NCBI GenBank assembly: GCA_041497115.1
Contig: JBGQFW010000010.1
Location: forward strand, 1-64,000
From: AR5 sp041497115
GTDB taxonomy: Bacteria > Methylomirabilota > Methylomirabilia > Rokubacteriales > CSP1-6
DNA: 64,000 nt
Direction of reading: 5' to 3'
The notes beneath the pieces are model-generated. The model saw nothing but the letters and a program-made list of their open reading frames with translations, made no database searches and was not told the DNA's origin. Shown piece after piece: positions 1 through 9,440 of this stretch. A program made the position numbers and the translations under genes. Each line of letters starts with the position of its first letter. Positions within the stretch are counted from its first letter, which is position 1.

Positions 1-14
1 CGGGGCCCCCACGT

Positions 15-1190
<1,176 letters not shown>

Positions 1191-1208
1191 GGCTGCCTCC
1201 GGGTGGAT

Positions 1209-1868
1209 TTACAGGCGCAGCGGGTTGAAATCGGTCTCGAAGTCGAACGTGTCGATGTGCTCGCGGGCCTTCAGCCACCCCACCGCCGCGTAGGTCAGCG
1301 GCGTGGCGGCACCCTCGTAGAGAACCTTGACCAGCCACTGGTTGGCGAAGATCGTGACGAGCCCGCCCGCCGATATCGTGCCGGCGAACGCGAGGCCGAC
1401 GAAGACGAAGGAGTCCAGCCCCTCGCCCACGATGGTCGAGCCGATCGTGCGCACCCACAGCCAGCGCCCCGCCGTCGCGATCTTGAGCTTGGCCAGCACG
1501 TAGGCGTTGGCGAACTCGCCGACCAGGTAGGCGGCGAACGAGGCGGCCAGGATCCGCGGCGCCTGCCCGAGGATCTCGTCCCACGCGGCCTGGCCCTTCC
1601 AGAACGCCGCCGGCGGCAGCGCGCCGCCCGCCCAGACCGCCGCCACCATCACCGCGTTGCAGGCGAACCCCAGCCAGATCACCCGCCGGGCGGCGGCGTA
1701 CCCCCACACCTCGGTCAGCACGTCGCCCAGGATGTAGGAGACCGGAAAGATGACGATGCCGGCGGTGAGCGTGAGATGGCCGACCGCGATCAGCTTGGCG
1801 GCGGTGATGTTCGCCGTCAGCAGGCAGGTGACGAACAGCGCGGTGCACGCGATGAAGCGCCAGGACAT
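1209..1868 (-). CDS. yhhQ: Queuosine precursor transporter, YhhQ/VUT family
   Basis: About 219 aa integral membrane protein of the VUT family, which imports queuosine precursors such as preQ0/preQ1 in E. coli. Several hydrophobic segments run through the protein, and the family-typical stretch around FPVSYILGDVLTEVWGY is present near residues 40-60. An ATG at 1880 is possible, but it would overlap the shared -10 hexamer at 1879-1885. The ATG at 1868 is therefore preferred, because it lies 10 nt downstream of that hexamer. The gene is divergent from queC, with only 23 bp between the chosen starts, which fits a role in the same modified-base pathway. Confidence 0.85.
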   Translation of the reverse strand: MSWRFIACTALFVTCLLTANITAAKLIAVGHLTLTAGIVIFPVSYILGDVLTEVWGYAAARRVIWLGFACNAVMVAAVWAGGALPPAAFWKGQAAWDEILGQAPRILAASFAAYLVGEFANAYVLAKLKIATAGRWLWVRTIGSTIVGEGLDSFVFVGLAFAGTISAGGLVTIFANQWLVKVLYEGAATPLTYAAVGWLKAREHIDTFDFETDFNPLRL

Positions 1869-1878
1869 GACCGCGATC

Positions 1879-1885
1879 ATACTAT
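1879..1885. promoter_or_regulatory. Shared bidirectional -10 element between yhhQ and queC
   Basis: ATACTAT reads as TACTAT on the plus strand (1880-1885), 6 nt before the queC ATG, and as TAGTAT on the minus strand (1884-1879), 10 nt before the yhhQ ATG at 1868. There is no room for separate promoters or for a ribosome-binding site for queC. No good -35 is visible for either direction. Confidence 0.5.
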
Positions 1886-1891
1886 GAGGCG

Positions 1892-2584
1892 ATGGAGGCC
1901 CGGCCTCGCGCGGTGGTGCTGCTGAGCGGCGGCGTGGACTCGGCGACGGCGGCGGCGCTGACCGCGCGAGAGGGGTTCGCGCTGCACGCGCTCAGCTTCG
2001 CCTACGGCCAGCGCCACGCCGCCGAGCTCGACGCCGCCCGCCGCGTCGCGCGGGCGCTCGGCGTCGCGCGCCACGAGGTGCTGACGATCGACCTGCGCGC
2101 GTTCGGCGGCTCGGCGCTGACCGCCGACATCCCGGTGCCGAAGGACCGGACGCCCGCCGAGATGGGCGCGGACATTCCGGTGACCTACGTTCCCGCGCGC
2201 AACACGATCTTCCTCGCGTTCGCGCTGGCGTGGGCCGAGGTGCTGGGGGCCGCCGACATCGTGCTCGGCGTCAACGTGTACGACTATTCCGGGTATCCCG
2301 ACTGCCGCCCGGAGTACATCGAGGCGTTCGAGCGGATGGCCGCCCTCGCCACGCGAGCGGGCGTCGAGGGACGGCCGCGGACCCGCATCCGCACGCCGCT
2401 GATCCGGATGACCAAGGCCGAGATCATCCGCGCGGGGCTGGCCGCCGGCGTGGACTACGCGCTGACGCTGTCCTGCTACGACCCCTCACCGGACGGCGCC
2501 GCGTGCGGCCGCTGCGACGCGTGCGCGCTGCGCCGCAAGGGGTTCGCCGAGGCGGGCGCCGCCGACCCCACGCGCTACCGCTGA
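1892..2584 (+). CDS. queC: 7-cyano-7-deazaguanine synthase QueC
   Basis: 230 aa. QueC converts 7-carboxy-7-deazaguanine to preQ0 with ATP and ammonia in the queuosine pathway. The N-terminal PP-loop SGGVDSAT (about residues 12-19) is intact, and a C-terminal zinc-binding cysteine cluster follows the pattern CYDP...CGRCDAC. The length is normal for the family. No SD precedes the ATG. Instead a TACTAT hexamer lies exactly 6 nt upstream, suggesting a leaderless transcript. It is divergent from the queuosine precursor transporter and convergent with the DinB gene, leaving only 7 nt at the 3' end. Confidence 0.93.
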   Translation: MEARPRAVVLLSGGVDSATAAALTAREGFALHALSFAYGQRHAAELDAARRVARALGVARHEVLTIDLRAFGGSALTADIPVPKDRTPAEMGADIPVTYVPARNTIFLAFALAWAEVLGAADIVLGVNVYDYSGYPDCRPEYIEAFERMAALATRAGVEGRPRTRIRTPLIRMTKAEIIRAGLAAGVDYALTLSCYDPSPDGAACGRCDACALRRKGFAEAGAADPTRYR

Positions 2585-2591
2585 GGCGGGG

Positions 2592-3119
2592 TCACTCGCC
2601 GGAGAACTTCTGCGCGTTGCCCATCGCCGGCCACACGTAGGCCTGCACGTTGGCCATCGCCTGCTTGATGTGGTTGCGGTCGTGATGGACCCACTCCTGG
2701 AGCAGGTCACGCACGCGCAGCAGCCCGACCGTGGGATGGCGCCCGGCGCGGTCGAGCTCGGCCGCCAGCAGCCGGCCCACCAGGGACGCGCTCTCCTCGC
2801 GCAGCGCGGCCAGCTCGTCGAGCAGGCCCGGCATCGGCCGCGCGCAGTCGCGCCGGGCGCGGGCGACCTCGGCAGGGTCCCAGCTCTCCAGCGCCGGCGT
2901 GTCGGCGCCGAGGATGATGCGGATGCGGCCGGCGAACCCGCGCCGCTCGGCCTCGATGAGGTGGCCGACGACCTCCTTGGCGCACCACTCGCCCGGCGCG
3001 GGATGCCAGACCGCGACGGGCTCGGGCAGGGCGCCGAGCTCGGCGGACAGCGTGCGCATCGCGGCGCGGAGCAGGGCGGCGACGGCGGTGGGCGTCAGCG
3101 GCGACGGGGGGTCGGTCAT
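2592..3119 (-). CDS. DinB-family (DfsB-like) metalloprotein
   Basis: 175 aa four-helix DinB-type protein. The family binds a metal through three histidines. Candidates here are His in GHLIEAE near residue 50 and the HHDRNH cluster near residue 150. Family members include thiol-dependent transferases and many proteins of unknown role, so no reaction is assigned. The start (ATG, MTDPPSP) lies 8 nt after the stop of the HD-domain gene on the same strand, so the two are probably co-transcribed. The protein has no signal peptide or membrane segment. Confidence 0.75.
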   Translation of the reverse strand: MTDPPSPLTPTAVAALLRAAMRTLSAELGALPEPVAVWHPAPGEWCAKEVVGHLIEAERRGFAGRIRIILGADTPALESWDPAEVARARRDCARPMPGLLDELAALREESASLVGRLLAAELDRAGRHPTVGLLRVRDLLQEWVHHDRNHIKQAMANVQAYVWPAMGNAQKFSGE

Positions 3120-3127
3120 GGCCGCCT

Positions 3128-4534
3128 CTACACGTTCGTCACGATCGCGGGCGGCTCCTCGCCCAGCGCGCGCTCGAGCGCGACGGCCAGCGCGGCGTCG
3201 TGCTCGTGGCTGGTGGCGAAGATCCGGCACTGGGCGACCTTGCCCGGCAGGTACTTGAGGATCTCGGTGAGCGGCTCCTCCGACACCTTCTGGCTGGCGG
3301 CGTCGTAGACGTAGATCTGGCGGTCGCCCATCTTGAGCGGGTTGAGCGGGCGCGGGTCCTGCAGCGCCATGTCGATCTTGAAGGGGAACGTGCGCAGCGC
3401 GGCCGGCAGGTACGCGCGGACGCGCTTCTCGACCTCTTCCGCGAGCAGGAACGCGTGGCCGCGGCGCGGCTCGAAGAGGTCCAGCACCACCTCGTGCGAC
3501 ATCCGCCACTTGAGGCGCCGGTCGAGCACGTGGCGCCACTCGGCGCCGAGCGCGCGCCGCTCGGCGTCGTCGGCGTCGTGCCAGCGCCCGACCTCCTCGA
3601 GCAGCGTCCACTCGGTCAGGTGCAGGTAGGGGTGGAGCTCCTTGCGCAGGTCGTAGGGAAACGCGATCCGCATCGTGTCGCGGAAGATCTCCTTGAGGTG
3701 CAGGTCGATGCCGCGCGTGGTGCGGTGGTAGTAGACGTTGGTGTACATGTAGAAGCGGGCGTTGAGGAACATCGTGAACGCCTGCAATCCGCCGCGGTCG
3801 AGCGTCAGCCCCCGCTCGGAGAAGAACGAATAGTAGATGATCCGCTCGATGTCGATGGGGCCGACCGCGACCCCGCACATGTAGGAGTCGCGCAATACGT
3901 AATCCATGTTGTCGGCGGTGAACACGCCCGACAGCAGGGGCTTCAGGAACGGCAGCCACTTCGGATGCGACTCCAGCGGGTGCGTGTACGACTTCCCCAT
4001 CATGTAGCAGATCCACTCCGGATCGATCCGCTCGTCCGCGTTGAAGGGGCCGCTGGGGCTGCGGCGCAGGCCGCGCAGGACGTCGGCCAGCTCCTCGCGG
4101 ATGATCCGCTGGCCCAGGAGCTCGTGGGTCAGGTCGTAGTCCACCAGGAAGTTGTCGTCGAAGAAGTGGCCGAACGGCCCGTGCCCGACGTCGTGCAGCA
4201 GGCCGGCCATGCGCAGCAGCTCCTCGATCAGCGGCGCCGACGGCGCGTCGGGGAAGATCGCGCGCAGCGACGGGTAGAGCTGCTGGGCGAAGCGGCCGGC
4301 CAGGTGCATGGCGCCGAGCGAGTGCTGGAAGCGGCTGTGCTCGGCCGCCGGGAACACCCAGCGGGCGGACTGCAGCTGCGGCACCCGGCGGAGCCGCTGG
4401 ACCCACGGGGTGTCGATCAGGTCCTGCTCGGTGGCCTCGCCGGGAATGTCGCCGGGGCGCGTGTAGAGGATGTACTGGTGGATCGGATCGGCGATGAGAC
4501 CGCGCCCCTGGTAGGTGTCGGCGGCACCCTTCAT
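3128..4534 (-). CDS. HD-domain phosphohydrolase (dNTPase/SAMHD1-like)
   Basis: 468 aa. The N-terminal half carries a full HD motif: His in SRFQHSLGAMHLAGRF, the doublet in GLLHDVGHGPFGH and a later Asp in TADNMDYVLRD. This arrangement is typical of deoxyguanosinetriphosphate triphosphohydrolase-like enzymes, which cleave dNTPs to nucleoside and tripolyphosphate, although many relatives have unknown substrates. The C-terminal 200 residues are alpha/beta without a recognisable added domain. The ATG has no SD; a TACACT hexamer lies exactly 7 nt upstream. It is followed by the DinB gene. Confidence 0.8.
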   Translation of the reverse strand: MKGAADTYQGRGLIADPIHQYILYTRPGDIPGEATEQDLIDTPWVQRLRRVPQLQSARWVFPAAEHSRFQHSLGAMHLAGRFAQQLYPSLRAIFPDAPSAPLIEELLRMAGLLHDVGHGPFGHFFDDNFLVDYDLTHELLGQRIIREELADVLRGLRRSPSGPFNADERIDPEWICYMMGKSYTHPLESHPKWLPFLKPLLSGVFTADNMDYVLRDSYMCGVAVGPIDIERIIYYSFFSERGLTLDRGGLQAFTMFLNARFYMYTNVYYHRTTRGIDLHLKEIFRDTMRIAFPYDLRKELHPYLHLTEWTLLEEVGRWHDADDAERRALGAEWRHVLDRRLKWRMSHEVVLDLFEPRRGHAFLLAEEVEKRVRAYLPAALRTFPFKIDMALQDPRPLNPLKMGDRQIYVYDAASQKVSEEPLTEILKYLPGKVAQCRIFATSHEHDAALAVALERALGEEPPAIVTNV

Positions 4535-4541
4535 GAGGCCG

Positions 4542-4547
4542 AGTGTA
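4542..4547 (-). promoter_or_regulatory. Candidate -10 of a leaderless promoter for the HD hydrolase
   Basis: TACACT on the minus strand with a 7-nt gap to the ATG at 4534 and no SD in the gap. It is one of a series of identically placed hexamers in the window. Confidence 0.45.
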
Positions 4548-4571
4548 CCGTCTGCCGCGTCGCGGGGCGGC

Positions 4572-5570
4572 TCACCGCCGGCCGTACTGGCGCTGGTAGT
4601 ACGCGCGGAACTCGCCGCTCTTGAGCGGCCGCCACCACGCCTCGTGCTCGCGGTACCAGCGCACCGTCGCCTCCAGCGCCGAGGCGAACGGATAGCGCGG
4701 GGCCCAGCCGAGCTGCCACGTCTTGGCCGAATCGAGGGCGTAGCGCCGGTCGTGACCGGGCCGGTCGTCCACCAGCTCGATGAGGCTCTCGGGCTTGCCG
4801 AGCAGGCGCAGGATCTCGCGGGTCAGGTCGATGTTGGCGACCTCCTGGCCCCCGCCGATGTTGTAGATCTCGCCGTCGCGTCCCTGCCGCAGCACGAGGT
4901 CGAGCGCCGCGCAGTTGTCGAGGACGTAGATCCAGTCGCGGATCTGGCGGCCGTCGCCGTAGAGCGGCACCCGCTGGTCGTCGAGCGCGTTGGTGACGAA
5001 CAGCGGGACGATCTTCTCCGGGTACTGGTAGGGGCCGAAGTTGTTCGACGAGCGCGTGATCACCACCGGGATGTGATGCGTGTTCCAGTAGGCGAGCGCC
5101 AGCAGGTCGCCGCCCGCCTTGGCCGCCGCGTACGGGTTGGACGGCCGCAGCGGCGAGTCCTCGCGGGCCACGCCGCGCACGAGCGAGCCGTACACCTCGT
5201 CGGTGGAGACGTGCAGCAGCCGGGGGACGCGCAGCTCGCGCACCGCCTCCAGCAGCACGCGCACGCCGAGGACGCTCGTCTTGAGGAACTCGTCGGGGTC
5301 GAGGATCGAGCGGTCGACGTGGCTGGGCGCGGCGAAGTTCACGAGCGCGTCGACGCCGCGGGCGGTGTCGCGCACACAGTCGGGATCGCAGATGTCGCCG
5401 TGGACGAAGCTGTAGCGGGGATCCTGGTCGAGATCGGCCAGGTTGGCGGGGTTGCCCGCGTAGGTGAGCTTGTCGAGGTTGACCACCTCGTCCTCGGCGT
5501 GCTCGGTGAGCACCCAGCGGATGAAGTTGGAGCCGATGAAGCCGGCGCCGCCGGTCACGAGCAGGCGCAT
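4572..5570 (-). CDS. rfbB: dTDP-glucose 4,6-dehydratase RfbB
   Basis: 332 aa extended short-chain dehydrogenase that converts dTDP-glucose to dTDP-4-keto-6-deoxyglucose. Visible features are the N-terminal NAD-binding GGAGFIGS (about residues 7-14), the catalytic STDEVYG with Asp-Glu, and the YxxxK pair in NPYAAAKAGGD. The ATG overlaps the rfbA stop by one base (TGATG), so translation is probably coupled. A longer frame extends upstream but lies inside rfbA. Only rfbA and rfbB are present here; rfbC and rfbD, needed for dTDP-rhamnose, are not in the window. Confidence 0.92.
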   Translation of the reverse strand: MRLLVTGGAGFIGSNFIRWVLTEHAEDEVVNLDKLTYAGNPANLADLDQDPRYSFVHGDICDPDCVRDTARGVDALVNFAAPSHVDRSILDPDEFLKTSVLGVRVLLEAVRELRVPRLLHVSTDEVYGSLVRGVAREDSPLRPSNPYAAAKAGGDLLALAYWNTHHIPVVITRSSNNFGPYQYPEKIVPLFVTNALDDQRVPLYGDGRQIRDWIYVLDNCAALDLVLRQGRDGEIYNIGGGQEVANIDLTREILRLLGKPESLIELVDDRPGHDRRYALDSAKTWQLGWAPRYPFASALEATVRWYREHEAWWRPLKSGEFRAYYQRQYGRR

Positions 5571-6457
5571 CAGCGCTCCTCGGCGAGCAGGCGCAGCAGG
5601 TACTGGCCGTAGGCGTTGTCGCGCATCGGCTTGGCGATGCGCTCGACGTCGGCGGCGCCGATCCACCCCATCCGGTACGCGATCTCCTCGAGGCAGGCCA
5701 CCATCAGCCCCTGCCGCGTCTCGATCGTCTGGATGAAGGTGGACGCCTGCAGCAGCGCCTCGTGGGTGCCGGTGTCGAGCCACGCCACGCCGCGGCCGAG
5801 CCGCTCGACGGCGAGCCGGCCCTCGCGCAGATAGGCGGCGTTCACGTCGGTGATCTCGAGCTCGCCCCGGGCGGAGGGCGTCAGGCCGGCGGCGATCTCC
5901 ACCACGCCGGCGTCGTAGAAGTAGAGTCCCGTCACCGCCCACGGCGAGCGGGGGCGCGCCGGCTTCTCCTCGATGGCGACGGCGCGCCCGGCCGCGTCGA
6001 ACTCGACCACGCCGTAGCGCTCGGGATCACGCACCCAGTAGGCGAAGATCGTGCCCCCCTCGCGCCGCTCGGCCGCGCGGCGCAGCGACTCGGGCAGGCC
6101 GTGGCCGTAGAAGACATTGTCGCCGAGCGCCAGCGCGACGGGCGCCGACCCGATGAACGCGCGGCCGATGACGAACGCCTCCGCGATGCCCCGCGGCTCG
6201 GCCTGTACTGCGTAGTGGATCGCGAGGCCGAGCTGGCCGCCGTCGCCGAGCAGCCGCTGGAACGCCACCTGGTCGCGCGCCGTCGTGATCACGAGAATCT
6301 CGCGGATCCCCGCCAGCATCAGCGTGGACAGCGGATAGTAGACCATCGGCTTGTTGTAGATCGGCACGAGCTGCTTGGAGACCGCGAGCGTCAACGGATA
6401 GAGGCGCGTGCCGGAGCCCCCGGCGAGAACGATGCCCTTGCGCGCGAGGCTGCTCAT
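5570..6457 (-). CDS. rfbA: Glucose-1-phosphate thymidylyltransferase RfbA
   Basis: 295 aa nucleotidyltransferase that makes dTDP-glucose from dTTP and glucose-1-phosphate, the first step of dTDP-deoxysugar synthesis. The N-terminal signature GGSGTRLYPLT followed by SKQLVPIYNKPMVYYPL is diagnostic, and the length matches the family. The chosen ATG gives MSSLARKGIVLAGGSG; the longer frame upstream has no family similarity. It is translationally coupled to rfbB. A minus-strand TATACT (6474-6469) lies 11 nt before the ATG, so the leader would be only a few bases long. Confidence 0.92.
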   Translation of the reverse strand: MSSLARKGIVLAGGSGTRLYPLTLAVSKQLVPIYNKPMVYYPLSTLMLAGIREILVITTARDQVAFQRLLGDGGQLGLAIHYAVQAEPRGIAEAFVIGRAFIGSAPVALALGDNVFYGHGLPESLRRAAERREGGTIFAYWVRDPERYGVVEFDAAGRAVAIEEKPARPRSPWAVTGLYFYDAGVVEIAAGLTPSARGELEITDVNAAYLREGRLAVERLGRGVAWLDTGTHEALLQASTFIQTIETRQGLMVACLEEIAYRMGWIGAADVERIAKPMRDNAYGQYLLRLLAEER

Positions 6458-6468
6458 CGCGTTTCGGG

Positions 6469-6474
6469 AGTATA
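6469..6474 (-). promoter_or_regulatory. Candidate -10 for rfbAB
   Basis: TATACT on the minus strand, 11 nt before the rfbA ATG. No clear SD follows. It lies in the 46-bp divergent gap with the rhodanese-MoeB gene. Confidence 0.4.
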
Positions 6475-6490
6475 ACATCGGGAATGGGGG

Positions 6491-6496
6491 TAAACT
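6491..6496 (+). promoter_or_regulatory. Candidate -10 of a leaderless promoter for the rhodanese-MoeB gene
   Basis: TAAACT with a 7-nt gap to the ATG at 6504 and no SD. An alternative hexamer TATAAC lies at 6471-6476. Confidence 0.4.
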
Positions 6497-6503
6497 CAGC
6501 GCC

Positions 6504-7721
6504 ATGAAAACGCTGAAGGAAATGCTGGCAGAGGCCCGCCAGATCGTCCCCGAGGAGGGACCGGCGGAGCTGCAGCGCCGCCTGGCGTCGGGCGAGCCCC
6601 TTGCCGTCATCGACGTGCGCGATCCCGACGAGTTCCGCGACGGCCACCTCGAGGCGGCCGCGAACATCAGCCGCGGGTTCCTCGAGTTCCGCATCGCCTC
6701 GGCGGTCGCCGACCAGACGACGCCGGTCGTCCTCTACTGCCAGACCGGGCTGCGCTCGATGCTGGCCGCCCGGGCGCTCAAAGAGCTCGGCTACCAGCAC
6801 GTCATCAACCTGCAGGGCGGCTACCAGAAGTGGGTGCAGTCGGGGCTGCCCACCGTGCGCGACCAGGCCATGACCCCCGACCAGATCCAGCGCTACAGCC
6901 GCCACTTCCTGCTCGCCCCGGTGGGCGACAAGGGCCAGCGCCGGCTCCTTCGCAGTCGGGTGCTCCTGATCGGGGCCGGCGGCCTCGGCTCGCCGACCGC
7001 GCTCTATCTCGCGGCGGCCGGCGTGGGCACGATCGGGCTGATGGACGGTGATGTGGTCGACATCACGAATCTGCAGCGGCAGATCCTCCACACCACCGCG
7101 GACATCGGCAAGCCCAAGGTCGAGTCGGGGACGCGGGCGCTCAAGGCGCTGAACCCCGACGTCAACGTGATCCCGCTGCCCATGCGCATCACGGTGGACA
7201 ACGTGATGGACGTCATCAAGGACTACGATCTCGTCGTCGACGGCTCCGACAACTTCGAGACGCGCTACCTGATGAACGACGCCTGCTACCTCGCGGGCAA
7301 GACGAACATCCACGGCTCGATCTTCCAGTTCGAGGGGATGGCGACGGTGTTCGCGCCCAACGAGGGGCCGTGCTATCGGTGTCTGTATCCGACGCCGCCG
7401 CCGCCGGGGCTGGTGCCCTCCTGAAGCGAGGCCGGCGTCCTGGGCGTGCTCCCAGGAGTGATCGGGCTGGTGCAGGCGACCGAGGCGGTCAAGCTCATGC
7501 TCGGCATCGGCGAGCCGCTGATCGGCCGGCTGCTGACCTACGACGCGCTCGGCATGCGCTTCCGCGAGGTCCGGCTGCGGCGCGATCCCAACTGTCCGCT
7601 GTGCGGCGGCGCCCCAACGATCAGGGACCTGTCGATCCATCGCGAGGGGTCGGCCGCGTGCGCGATCGCGCCGGGCGGCCAGGGCGAGGCGGTCGGCGCC
7701 CCGGCGCGGGCCGGAGGCTAG
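6504..7721 (+). CDS. Rhodanese-MoeB/ThiF sulfur-carrier adenylyltransferase; in-frame UGA at the reactive Cys (putative selenoprotein)
   Basis: 405 aa if UGA at 7422-7424 is read as Sec307; 306 aa if it is a stop. Residues 1-120 are a rhodanese domain with active-site Cys79 in CQTGLRS. Residues 125-370 are a MoeB/ThiF adenylyltransferase with ATP loop GAGGLGS (157-163), DNFETR, zinc cysteines 290/293 (CYRC) and 364/367 (CPLC). In homologues the motif here is PSC-xEAGVLG, and that Cys forms the persulfide or thioester with the carrier protein. Here the codon is UGA, and the frame continues perfectly with SEAGVLGVLPGVIG and the second zinc CxxC. A hairpin of bacterial SECIS type follows. The order (rhodanese first) is the reverse of Uba4/MOCS3. 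A Sec-for-Cys swap, not gene decay, is the simplest reading; a sequencing error at this one codon cannot be excluded. Confidence 0.8.
7422..7457 (+). promoter_or_regulatory. UGA codon plus candidate bacterial SECIS hairpin
   Basis: After the UGA (7422-7424) a perfect 7-bp stem forms between TCCTGGG (7438-7444) and CCCAGGA (7451-7457), with the 6-nt loop CGTGCT. The loop starts 20 nt after the UGA and has G at its second position. These features match the bacterial SECIS description as I know it: UGA-to-loop distance of roughly 16-37 nt, a short upper stem, and a G in the first two loop positions. Confidence 0.7.
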
Positions 7722-7741
7722 TCGCCACGCCCTCCGTCCTG

Positions 7742-8674
7742 ATGTGGCTCGACGAGCCCGGCGACTACCTGCGCGCCGCCCAGGCGGCCGGGCTCGCGTC
7801 GTCCGTCGAGCTCGTCACCACGCCGCTGAAGGCGGACCCGCCCGACGACCTGCTCGCGCGCGCCGACGCGCTGCTGGCGTGGCGGCCGCCCGCGCGGCTG
7901 GCCGCCCGCGCACCGCGCCTGGCCTGGATCCAGTCGCTCACCGGCGGCTGCGAGCAATGGCTCACCGCCGACCTGCCGGCGCGCGCCGTGCTCACCTGCG
8001 CGCGGGGCACCCATCGCGTGCAGATGTCCGAGCACATCCTGGCCGCGCTGTTCCTGTGCGCGAAGGATCTCCCCGCCATCGTGCTGGACCAGGCGGAGCG
8101 CCGCTGGCGCCGTCGCGTCAATCCCACGCTGGCCGGCGCCACGCTGGGCATCCTCGGGCTGGGCGCCATCGGCGCCGAGGTCGCGCGGCTGGCCGCGCTG
8201 CTCGGCATGCGCGTGACCGGCACCAAGCGCGACGTCACGCCGGTCGCCGGCGTCGAGCGCGTGTATCCGCCCGCCGAGACCGGCCGCGTGCTGGCCGAGG
8301 CCGACTACCTGCTGCTGCTCCTGCCCTCGACGGACGACACGCGCGGGATCCTCGGCAAGGCCGCGCTCGGCCGCATGAAGCCCGGCGCGTTCGTGCTCAA
8401 CTTCGGCCGCGGCGACCTGGTCGTGGACGACGATCTCGTGACGGCGGTGCGCGAGCGCCGCATCGCCGGCGCGGTGCTCGACGTGTTCACCGCCGAGCCG
8501 CTGCCCGGCGAGCACCCGTTCTGGACGACGCCGGGCATCGTCGTGCTGCCGCACGTCGGCGGCCTGCACCCCCGCCGCGACATGCTGGTGGCCGAGCTCT
8601 GGCAGGACAACCTCGCCCGCTTCCTCGCCGGCCGCCCGCTGCTGCAGGTCGTGGACCGCGCCCGCGGCTACTAG
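7742..8674 (+). CDS. D-2-hydroxyacid dehydrogenase
   Basis: 310 aa NAD(P)-dependent D-isomer-specific 2-hydroxyacid dehydrogenase. The Rossmann motif GLGAIG lies at about residue 140. The usual catalytic positions are present: Arg before GGC in the first domain region, NFGRGDLV, Glu in DVFTAEPLP and His in LPHVGG. The family reduces 2-keto acids (glyoxylate, hydroxypyruvate and similar); the substrate is unknown here. The ATG at 7742 is the first clear start, 20 nt after the selenoprotein stop, so the gene may be in the same transcript. The ModA-like gene begins one base after its stop. Confidence 0.85.
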   Translation: MWLDEPGDYLRAAQAAGLASSVELVTTPLKADPPDDLLARADALLAWRPPARLAARAPRLAWIQSLTGGCEQWLTADLPARAVLTCARGTHRVQMSEHILAALFLCAKDLPAIVLDQAERRWRRRVNPTLAGATLGILGLGAIGAEVARLAALLGMRVTGTKRDVTPVAGVERVYPPAETGRVLAEADYLLLLLPSTDDTRGILGKAALGRMKPGAFVLNFGRGDLVVDDDLVTAVRERRIAGAVLDVFTAEPLPGEHPFWTTPGIVVLPHVGGLHPRRDMLVAELWQDNLARFLAGRPLLQVVDRARGY

Positions 8675-8675
8675 C

Positions 8676-9440
8676 GTGGCCCGCGCCGTCGCCGCCGCCG
8701 CGCTGGCGTGGACGCTGGCGGTCGCGCTGCCGGCCGCGGCCGACGAGCTCATCGTGCTCTGCCCCCGCGGCGTGCAGACGCCGCTGGCCGCCGTCGCCGA
8801 GCGCTTCCGGACGGAGACCGGTCATCGCGTGCGCTTCGTGTACGGCACCGCCGGCGGCCTCGCCCGGCGCGCGGCGGCGCTGGAGCCGGCCGACGTGATC
8901 GTGACCGGCGCGCGGAGTCTCGACGACCTGATCGCGCGCGGCGTCGCCGCCGGCGACACGCGCGTGGCGGTCGGCACGGTCGGCGTCGGGATCGCGGTGC
9001 GGGCGGGCACGCCGCTGCCCGACGTCTCCACGCCCGAGGCGCTGCGGCGGACGCTGCTGGCGGCGGCATCCATCGGCTATGCGGACCCGGCGCGCGGCGG
9101 CCAGGGCGGCATCCACTTCGCGGCTGTCGTGGAGCGGCTCGACCTCACCGAGACGCTGGGCCCACGCACCCGGCTGTTCGCCGAGGGGTTGCAGGGGCTC
9201 GAGCGGGCGGCGGCCGGTGAGGTGGCGCTGGCGGTCGCGCCGATCAGCGAGATCCTGCCGGTGCCGGGGCTGGCGCTGGCCGGCCCGCTGCCGCCGCCGC
9301 TGCAGGCGCGGCTGGCTTACGCCGCCGCGCTGCTGGCGCGGTCGGGCGCGCCCGACGCCGGCCGGGCGCTGCTGGCCTTCCTGGCCGGGCCGGCCACGCG
9401 GGACATTCTCGCGCGCGGCGGGTTGGAGCCGGGCGGCTGA
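8676..9440 (+). CDS. ModA-like periplasmic substrate-binding protein
   Basis: 254 aa with a GTG start one base after the previous stop. Residues 1-22 form a signal peptide ending in AAADE, so the mature protein is exported. The rest resembles the molybdate-binding ModA family (type II periplasmic fold), with stretches such as LAAVAERFRTETGHRVRF, YGTAGGLARR and DVIVTGARS. No permease or ATPase gene follows, so it would have to work with a transporter encoded elsewhere or serve as an orphan binding protein. Molybdate is plausible given molybdenum-cofactor-type genes nearby (MoeB-like, moaB), but the ligand is not shown by the sequence. Confidence 0.7.
   Translation: MARAVAAAALAWTLAVALPAAADELIVLCPRGVQTPLAAVAERFRTETGHRVRFVYGTAGGLARRAAALEPADVIVTGARSLDDLIARGVAAGDTRVAVGTVGVGIAVRAGTPLPDVSTPEALRRTLLAAASIGYADPARGGQGGIHFAAVVERLDLTETLGPRTRLFAEGLQGLERAAAGEVALAVAPISEILPVPGLALAGPLPPPLQARLAYAAALLARSGAPDAGRALLAFLAGPATRDILARGGLEPGG

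Noticed and set aside
7370..7442. Frameshift or pseudogene explanation for the broken MoeB gene
   Set aside because: The downstream part continues in the same frame with no shift. The only change is UGA at the Cys codon, followed by a suitable hairpin.
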